Positions 6,039 through 10,647 of a stretch of DNA of 10,647 nt are shown piece by piece. The stretch comes from Bifidobacteriaceae bacterium (GTDB taxonomy: Bacteria; Actinomycetota; Actinomycetes; Actinomycetales; WQXJ01): NCBI GenBank assembly GCA_031279575.1, contig JAITIG010000147.1, positions 1-10,647 on the forward strand, given 5' to 3'. The translations under genes and the position numbers were made by a program. The notes under the pieces are model-generated. The model was not told the DNA's origin. It ran no database searches and was given only the letters and a program-made list of their open reading frames with translations. Each line of letters starts with the position of its first letter. The first letter of the stretch is position 1.

Positions 6039-6491
6039 TCAGACGTTGAAGCCCAGCGCCCGCAGCTGCTCCCGGCCGTCCGGGGTGATCCGGTCCGGCC
6101 CCCACGGCGGCGTCCACACCCAGTTGATCTCCACGCCCGCCACCAAACCCTCCAAGGCGGCCGCCGCCTGCGACTCGATCAAATCGGTCAGCGGGCAGGC
6201 GGCCGAGGTCAACGTCATATCGACCGTGGCCCAGCCCCTGCCGTCGAGGCTGACGCCGTAAAGCAGCCCCAAGTCGACCACATTGATCCCCAGCTCCGGG
6301 TCGATCACGTCCCGCAGCGCCTCCTCCACCTGCGCCGCGCTGGCCGGGGCCGCACCGCCGGCATCGCCGCTGGCCGATGCCGCCGCCTCGCCTGGCGGCG
6401 CCGGTTCGCCGGCTTCGGCGGCCGGCTCGGGGCGCGGGCCCGGGGGCGGCGGCGGCGCGAACCGGCTAGCGGTGTAAGGCGATCCGGCCAT
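6039..6491 (-). CDS. sufT: SufT-like DUF59/MIP18 iron-sulfur assembly factor with Pro/Ala-rich N-terminal extension
   Basis: The protein has 150 residues. The domain of about 100 residues begins near 53: VEEALRDVIDPELGINVVDL, YGVSLDG, then TSAACPLTD with the conserved Cys99, and WTPPWGPDRITPDGREQL at the end, all typical of DUF59/MIP18 proteins in suf operons. This family assists Fe-S cluster maturation or transfer to client proteins in the cytoplasm. Residues 1-52 are an unusual low-complexity stretch rich in Pro, Ala, Gly and Glu (FAPPPPPGPRPEP), likely disordered. I chose ATG 6491 because AAGGG precedes it at about 9 nt and it lies just 2 bp after the sufU stop. The only later in-frame start before the domain, GTG at codon 55, would trim it tightly. 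Last gene of the suf operon. Confidence 0.88.
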   Translation of the reverse strand: MAGSPYTASRFAPPPPPGPRPEPAAEAGEPAPPGEAAASASGDAGGAAPASAAQVEEALRDVIDPELGINVVDLGLLYGVSLDGRGWATVDMTLTSAACPLTDLIESQAAAALEGLVAGVEINWVWTPPWGPDRITPDGREQLRALGFNV

Positions 6492-6493
6492 GG

Positions 6494-6973
6494 TCAAATC
6501 CCTTCCGGCACGCGCGCCGGGCTGGAGTCCCCGGCGGCGGCCTTGCTTGCGGCGTCGCGCAGCGCCATCCAACCGAGCAGAGCGCACTTCACGCGCATAG
6601 GGTAGCGCGAGACGCCCGCCAGGGCGATGGCGTCCCCCAGCAGATCGGCCGCCGCCGGGTCCGCCGCCGCCCCGCGCGAGCGCATCAGCTCCCCGAAAGC
6701 CGCCTCCAAGGCCGCCACCCGCTCCAAATCCAAACCCTCGACCAGCTCCTTCATAATCGAGGCCGAGGCCTGGGAGATGGCGCAGCCGCGCCCGTCCCAG
6801 CTGACGCGGCCCAGCCGGCCGCCCTCAAGGCGCACCCGGAGGCGGATCTGGTCGCCGCAAGTCGGGTTGACCTGGAACGACTCGCCGTCAAACTCCTCCG
6901 CCAAGCCCTTGCCCTGGGGGTGTTTGGCGTGGTCCATGATCAACTCTTGGTAGATCGAGTCCAGCGAGCTCAT
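6494..6973 (-). CDS. sufU: SufU, zinc-dependent sulfur-transfer partner of SufS
   Basis: The protein has 159 residues, IscU-like fold. The four expected zinc ligands of the SufU subfamily are present: Cys39 and Asp41 in NPTCGD, Cys64 in GCAISQASASIM, and Cys130 in YPMRVKCALLGW. The insertion between the second and third Cys regions that distinguishes SufU from IscU is visible at about residues 82-125. In Gram-positive bacteria SufU accepts persulfide sulfur from the SufS active-site Cys and passes it to the SufBCD scaffold, rather than acting as a scaffold itself. Its ATG overlaps the sufS stop by 4 bp (ATGA at 6970-6973), which supports coupled synthesis with its enzyme partner. The C-terminal 15 residues are a variable Ala/Pro-rich tail. 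Confidence 0.95.
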   Translation of the reverse strand: MSSLDSIYQELIMDHAKHPQGKGLAEEFDGESFQVNPTCGDQIRLRVRLEGGRLGRVSWDGRGCAISQASASIMKELVEGLDLERVAALEAAFGELMRSRGAAADPAAADLLGDAIALAGVSRYPMRVKCALLGWMALRDAASKAAAGDSSPARVPEGI

Positions 6974-8271
6974 CCGGCCGCCCCAAAATAACCCCTCACC
7001 CCGGCCAGCCCCTCAACCAAGCGGTCGACCTCGCCCGGGGTGTTGTACAGGCCAAACGAGGCCCGGGTCGAGGCCACCACCCCGAAAGCGCGGTGGATAG
7101 GCTGGGCGCAATGGTGGCCCACGCGCACGGCGATGCCCAAACTGTCAAGGTACTGGCCGGCATCGTGCGGGTGGACCCCGGCGATGTCCAGCGAAACCGC
7201 CCCGATGCGCCCGGCCGGGCCGGCCGGCCCCAGCACCCGCACCCCGTCCAAACCGGCCACCCCCTCCAGCAGCCGGGCCGTCAAAGCCCGCTCGTGGGCG
7301 GCCAGGCGGTCCATCCCCAAATGGGACAGGTAGCCCACCGCCGCCGCCCAGCCGATCGCCTGCGCCACCGCCTGCGTGCCGGCCTCAAAACGCTGCGGCG
7401 GCGGTTGGAAAGTGGCGCCGCGCATGGTCACAATCTCCACCATCGACCCGCCCGTCGGCCCCGGCGGCAGCGCCTCCAAGATCTCCGCCCGGCCGTACAG
7501 CCCCCCGATGCCGTTCGGGCCGATCATCTTGTGGGCTGAGAACACAGCCAGGTCCACCCCCAAAGCGGGCAAGTCAAGCGGCTGGTGGGGGGCGGTCTGG
7601 GCGGCGTCCAGCAAGCTCAGCGCGCCAACCGCGCGGGCGGCGGCCACCACCTGGGGCACATCGGTGACGGCGCCGGACACATTCGAGGCGTGGGTGAAGG
7701 CCACCAGGCGGGTGCGCGCGGTGACCGCGTCCGCCAAATCGTCCACCCGCACCCGGCCCTCCTGGTCCACCCGCAGCCAGGCCAGCTCGGCCCCCGTCAG
7801 CTGGGCCAGGCGCTGCCAAGGCACCAAATTGGAGTGGTGCTCCGCCTGGGTCACCACCAGGCGGTCGCCAGGCAGCAGGGCGAAGCGCCGCCCGGGGCCG
7901 CCGCCCGCCCCGGCCGAGGCCGCCGCCAGGCTCGCCACCACCAGATTGACCGAGCCGGTGGCGCCAGAGGTGAACACCAGCTGGCCCGGCGCGGCCCCCA
8001 CAAACGCGGCGATCCGGGCGCGGGCGTCCTCGAAGGCCTCGGTCGCCTCCGCCGCCATCTGGTGCGCCCCGCGGTGGACGGCCGCGTTGCGGTTCTCGGC
8101 GAAATCCCGCATCGCCTCCTCCACCGCCCGGGGGCGCTGGGCGGTGGCGGCGCTGTCCAGGTAGACCGCGGGCCGGCCGTCCTCGCCGCGCCGCCCCAGG
8201 GCCGGGAAGTCCGCCCGGATGGCGGCCAGCTCCGGGCCGTCTATCTCAGCTGGCGGCCAGGAAGCGGTCAT
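6970..8271 (-). CDS. sufS: SufS group II cysteine desulfurase
   Basis: The protein has 433 residues, slightly longer than usual because of a Gly/Ala-rich loop at about 117-130. It is a PLP enzyme converting L-cysteine to L-alanine and an enzyme-bound persulfide for Fe-S cluster assembly. Visible landmarks: YLDSAATAQRP (37-47), TSGATGSVNLV (101-111), AEHHSNLVPW (143-152) with the PLP-stacking His, DAAQTAPH (222-229), the PLP lysine Lys248 in SAHKMIGPNGIGGLYG, active Cys388 in VGHHCAQP, and Arg403 in STRASFGLYNT for substrate carboxylate binding. All key residues are present. ATG 8271 is preceded by GGAGG with a 9-nt spacer. It overlaps the 3' end of sufC by 26 bp and hands over to sufU through ATGA. 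Confidence 0.96.
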   Translation of the reverse strand: MTASWPPAEIDGPELAAIRADFPALGRRGEDGRPAVYLDSAATAQRPRAVEEAMRDFAENRNAAVHRGAHQMAAEATEAFEDARARIAAFVGAAPGQLVFTSGATGSVNLVVASLAAASAGAGGGPGRRFALLPGDRLVVTQAEHHSNLVPWQRLAQLTGAELAWLRVDQEGRVRVDDLADAVTARTRLVAFTHASNVSGAVTDVPQVVAAARAVGALSLLDAAQTAPHQPLDLPALGVDLAVFSAHKMIGPNGIGGLYGRAEILEALPPGPTGGSMVEIVTMRGATFQPPPQRFEAGTQAVAQAIGWAAAVGYLSHLGMDRLAAHERALTARLLEGVAGLDGVRVLGPAGPAGRIGAVSLDIAGVHPHDAGQYLDSLGIAVRVGHHCAQPIHRAFGVVASTRASFGLYNTPGEVDRLVEGLAGVRGYFGAAG

Positions 8272-9001
8272 AGCCCTCCACCTCCAACCGGGCCGCCAAG
8301 TCGGGGCCGCCCGCCTCGGCGATGCGCCCGGCCACAAACACATGCACAAAATCCGGTTTGATGTAGTCCAAAATCCGGGTGTAGTGCGTGATCAGCATGA
8401 TCCCGGCGCCGGTTGAGGCCTGGGCCCGGTTGACGCCATCGGACACCACGCGCAAGGCGTCCACGTCCAGGCCGGAATCGGTCTCGTCGAGGATGGCGAT
8501 CTTCGGCTCCAGCAACTCCAACTGGAGGATCTCGTGGCGCTTCTTCTCGCCGCCGGAGAAGCCCTCGTTGACCGACCGCTCCGAGAACTCGGCCCCGAAG
8601 CGCAAGGCCTCCATGGCGCCCTTGACCTGCTTGATCCACGGGCGCAGCGGCGGGGCGGCGCCGGCCAGGGCCGTCTTGGCGGTGCGCAGGAAGTTCGCCA
8701 CCGTCACCCCGGGCACCTCCACCGGGTACTGCATGGCCAAAAACAACCCCGCCCGGGCCCGCTGGTCCACGCTCATGGCCAGCAGATCGGCGCCGTCCAA
8801 GGTGGCGCTGCCGCTGGTGACGCGGTACCTGGGATGGCCGGCCAGGGAGTAGGCCAAAGTCGACTTGCCGGACCCGTTGGGGCCCATGATGGCGTGGGTC
8901 TGCCCGGAGCGCACCGTCAAGTCCACCCCCCGCAGGATGGGCTTGGCGCCCTCCGGGGTGTCGACGCTGACATGCAGGTCGCGGATCTCAAGGGTTGTCA
9001 T
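8246..9001 (-). CDS. sufC: SufC, ABC-type ATPase of the SufBCD scaffold
   Basis: The protein has 251 residues, standard for SufC. Walker A is GPNGSGKST (40-48), the Q-loop Gln91 lies in AMQYPVEVPGV, the ABC signature is FSGGEKKRHEILQ (148-160), Walker B IAILDETDSGLD (168-179), and the H-loop His206 is in LITHYTRIL. SufC is a soluble cytoplasmic ATPase; it binds SufB and SufD and drives the conformational change needed for cluster assembly, and it does not transport anything. The start at ATG 9001 is fixed by a 4-bp ATGA overlap with the Rieske gene (8998-9001) and by the conserved MTTLEIRDLHV beginning. The reading frame stays open further upstream, but that part is a frame shadow of the Rieske gene. 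Confidence 0.97.
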   Translation of the reverse strand: MTTLEIRDLHVSVDTPEGAKPILRGVDLTVRSGQTHAIMGPNGSGKSTLAYSLAGHPRYRVTSGSATLDGADLLAMSVDQRARAGLFLAMQYPVEVPGVTVANFLRTAKTALAGAAPPLRPWIKQVKGAMEALRFGAEFSERSVNEGFSGGEKKRHEILQLELLEPKIAILDETDSGLDVDALRVVSDGVNRAQASTGAGIMLITHYTRILDYIKPDFVHVFVAGRIAEAGGPDLAARLEVEGYDRFLAAS

Positions 9002-9384
9002 GCGGTCTCGCTCCCAATCGGGTCCAATTCCACCACCACCAGGCCGTCCTCCACCCGCACCGGGTAGGTTGGCACCGGCTCGGTGGCGGGCAGGTTTTCC
9101 GGCGCGCCGCTCGCCAACTGGAAACGCGAGCCGTGGCCCCAGCATTCCAGCGCGCAACCCTCGAACTCGCCCTCCGAGAGCAGCACCGGCCCGTGCGAGC
9201 AGACATCGCCCATGGCGTACCACCGGCCGTCGGGGGTGTGCGCCACCACAATGGCGGTGGTGCCGGGCGGCCCCTGCTCCTGGGCCTGCCCCACCACCTC
9301 GGGGTTGGCGCCCAGGCGCACCTGGACGGATTTGACTTCCCCGGGGGCGATCTCCCCGGCCTGCGCGATGGTCAGCGGGCTCAT
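8998..9384 (-). CDS. Rieske [2Fe-2S] ferredoxin-like protein in the suf operon
   Basis: The protein has 128 residues. The two Rieske cluster boxes are intact: Cys62-Ser-His64-Gly and Cys81-Trp-Gly-His84-Gly, with 16 residues between His64 and Cys81. It ends in a beta strand pattern YPVRVEDGLVVVEL typical of small Rieske ferredoxins (non-haem iron oxygenase ferredoxin family). The first 40 residues hold a longer loop than minimal ferredoxins. A Rieske gene between sufD and sufC is a recurring actinobacterial arrangement, and automated annotation often mislabels it as a dioxygenase ferredoxin subunit. No oxygenase is encoded nearby, so a role as electron donor or cluster carrier in Fe-S assembly is an inference. 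It overlaps sufD and sufC by ATGA at both ends. Confidence 0.92.
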   Translation of the reverse strand: MSPLTIAQAGEIAPGEVKSVQVRLGANPEVVGQAQEQGPPGTTAIVVAHTPDGRWYAMGDVCSHGPVLLSEGEFEGCALECWGHGSRFQLASGAPENLPATEPVPTYPVRVEDGLVVVELDPIGSETA

Positions 9385-10532
9385 GGCGCTGGGCTCCTCA
9401 CCTGGTCTAGTTTCGCGTCCACCGCCGCCGTCAAAGCGGCCTCGATCCCCCGGTGGCCAATCCGCCCCACCAACTCGGCGAAGAAGGCGTGGACCACCAA
9501 GGAGCGGGCCAGTTCGGGCGGGATGCCGCGGGCTTGAAGGTAGAACAACTGCTCCTCGTCGAAGCGGCCGGTGGCGCTGGCGTGCCCGGCGCCCTCGATG
9601 CGGCCGGTCTCGATCTCCAAGTTCGGCACCGAGTCCGCCCGGGCGCCTTTGGCCAGCACCAGGTTGCGGTTCTCCTCATAGGAGTCGGTGCCCTCCGCCC
9701 CGGCCTGGATCAGCACGTCCCCCACCCACACCGAGCGGGCGGCCGGCCCCAGCAGGGCGCCTTTGTAGGTGGCGCGGGACAGGCACCGCCTGGCCCGGTG
9801 GTCGATGAACAAGTGCGTCTCATGGTGCTGGCCGCTGTCGGTCAGATTGATGCCGAAGGCCCGCGCCTGCGCCCCGTCCCCGGCCAGCTCGATGTGCGGC
9901 GCGAGCCGCACCACGCCGCCGCCAAGGGCGGCCGCGAAGTGGGTCAGGCGGGCGTCTTTGCCCAGGCGGGCGCGGTGCGAGGCGGCCTGGACGGCGCCCG
10001 CGTCCCAGTCCGCCACGGCCACCACCGTGACATCGGCGCCCTCCCCCCAGGTGATCTCGACGCCCTGGGCCAAGGCCGCCAGGCCGCTGTGGGCCAGCAG
10101 CACGGTGCCGCGCGCCCCCGGCCGGGCCACAATCGCCAGGTGGGCCGCGGCCGGCTCGACTGCCTGCCCGCCAGATTGCCCGCTGACGCGCACCACCGTC
10201 ACCGCCTCGGGCGCCGCGCCGTCCAGGGTGACCAGGGTGGCTGTTTTTGACCCGGCCCAGGCGGCGGCCGCCGCCCGGTCGCCCGGCGGCGGGGCCAGGC
10301 CGATCTCCGGGTGGCCCATTGGGACCACCTGGGCTTGGACGCCGGGGGCGAGCGGCCCGTCGACCTGGGTCGCCACCTGGCCGGGCAAGTCGGCGTCGTA
10401 GAGCGAGGCGAGGGCGGCGACGGGCGTGAAACGCCACTCCTCCTCGCGCCCGGTGGGGCGGGGGAAGGCCGCCAAGTCGAAGCCGGCCAGCCGCGTGGCG
10501 CGCGACTGGCGGGAAACCGTGTTCACTGCCAC
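9381..10532 (-). CDS. sufD: SufD, Fe-S cluster assembly scaffold subunit
   Basis: The protein has 383 residues. The N-terminal region carries the SufD hallmark FPRPTGREEEWRFTPV (23-38), then a variable Ala/Gly-rich stretch, and the beta-helix core (GINLTDSGQHHETH, CLSRATYKGALLG). The C-terminal signature is complete: SVPNLEIETGRIEGAGHASA (301-320), DEEQLFYLQARGIPPELAR and VVHAFFAELV. SufD pairs with SufB and a SufC dimer to form the cytoplasmic scaffold for nascent clusters and is needed for iron acquisition. The start is GTG at 10532, 3 bp after the sufB stop, with GGTGGG 7 nt upstream. A second in-frame GTG at 10526 is possible. The stop overlaps the Rieske ATG (9381-9384). Confidence 0.95.
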   Translation of the reverse strand: MAVNTVSRQSRATRLAGFDLAAFPRPTGREEEWRFTPVAALASLYDADLPGQVATQVDGPLAPGVQAQVVPMGHPEIGLAPPPGDRAAAAAWAGSKTATLVTLDGAAPEAVTVVRVSGQSGGQAVEPAAAHLAIVARPGARGTVLLAHSGLAALAQGVEITWGEGADVTVVAVADWDAGAVQAASHRARLGKDARLTHFAAALGGGVVRLAPHIELAGDGAQARAFGINLTDSGQHHETHLFIDHRARRCLSRATYKGALLGPAARSVWVGDVLIQAGAEGTDSYEENRNLVLAKGARADSVPNLEIETGRIEGAGHASATGRFDEEQLFYLQARGIPPELARSLVVHAFFAELVGRIGHRGIEAALTAAVDAKLDQVRSPAP

Positions 10533-10535
10533 CGC

Positions 10536-10647
10536 TCAGCCCACCGACCCTTCCATCTGCAGCTCGATCAGCCGGTTGAGCTCTAGGGCGTACTCCATCG
10601 GCAGCTCGCGGGCGATCGGCTCGACAAACCCGCGCACAATCATGGCC
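10536..10647 (-). CDS. sufB: SufB, C-terminal 36 residues (5' part outside window)
   Basis: The reverse strand from the right edge reads [20 protein letters not shown] (after one Ala), then [15 protein letters not shown] and TGA at 10538-10536. This matches the highly conserved SufB C-terminus ([23 protein letters not shown]). SufB is the main subunit on which the Fe-S cluster forms in the SufBCD complex. The stop lies 3 bp before the sufD GTG start, so the two are co-transcribed. The catalytic part, promoter and any upstream sufR-type regulator are beyond the window. Confidence 0.9.
   Translation of the reverse strand, partial: AMIVRGFVEPIARELPMEYALELNRLIELQMEGSVG

Noticed and set aside
4901..6049. 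Plus-strand open frame of 382 codons overlapping the LacI-family gene
   Set aside because: Product is almost entirely Arg/Pro/Ala/Gly, the typical off-frame reading of a GC-rich gene. The LacI frame shows clear domains.
6492..6587. Longer sufT-like start (ATG 6587)
   Set aside because: The extra 32 residues are Arg-rich and overlap the sufU coding end; ATG 6491 has its own ribosome-binding site.
8272..8349. Longer sufS start (ATG 8349)
   Set aside because: It would lie deep within sufC, lacks a fitting ribosome-binding site and adds a non-conserved Trp/Arg-rich extension. ATG 8271 with GGAGG is better.
9002..9223. Longer sufC start (ATG 9223)
   Set aside because: The extra 74 residues are a shadow of the Rieske gene; the ATGA overlap and conserved SufC N-terminus fix ATG 9001.
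1..10647. tRNA, rRNA, CRISPR array, insertion sequence or prophage genes
   Set aside because: Looked for repeat-spacer periodicity, cloverleaf ends, transposase motifs and terminal repeats; none seen. The window is uniformly GC-rich apart from the divergent intergenic region.

Overview
The window comes from a very GC-rich genome (third codon positions almost always G or C). It carries a suf operon with a Rieske gene between sufD and sufC, the SufU/SufT partners, and FIVAR and DUF916 surface proteins. These traits point to an actinobacterium (Actinomycetota). I cannot place it below phylum, although a secreted plant-glycan-type hydrolase fits a polysaccharide-degrading or gut/soil lineage.

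Left part (1-4705, minus strand). A putative operon for secreted or surface proteins reads leftwards. It starts with a 926-residue secreted GH43-like hydrolase (binding module, two FIVAR repeats, five-bladed propeller, second binding module, C-terminal beta domain). Next come a 205-residue WxL-like secreted protein and a DUF916/WxL-interacting-type membrane-anchored protein. The fourth gene is cut by the window edge; only its signal-peptide start is visible. A strong GC hairpin lies between genes two and three. The grouping suggests a glycan-degrading enzyme made together with a cell-surface attachment complex.

Middle (4706-6014). A 265-bp divergent intergenic region separates the hydrolase from a plus-strand LacI-family regulator. 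It holds a near-perfect 16-bp palindrome with a central CG, which overlaps a plausible promoter for the hydrolase operon. It also holds a possible 18-codon leader ORF running through the hydrolase ribosome-binding site, and a TANNNT -10 box placed so that the lacI-type mRNA would begin at its ATG (leaderless). The simplest model is that this local regulator represses the hydrolase/WxL operon until a sugar effector is present.

Right part (6039-10647, minus strand). A compact iron-sulfur assembly operon: sufB (C-terminal 36 residues only), sufD, a Rieske ferredoxin, sufC, sufS, sufU and a DUF59/SufT-like gene. Three junctions are 4-bp ATGA overlaps, one is a 26-bp overlap, and the remaining gaps are 2-3 bp, so the genes are probably co-transcribed and translationally coupled. 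The sufT end and the lacI end converge with 24 bp between stop codons, and a 10-bp-stem inverted repeat spans this junction. I saw no tRNA, rRNA, CRISPR array, transposase or insertion sequence.
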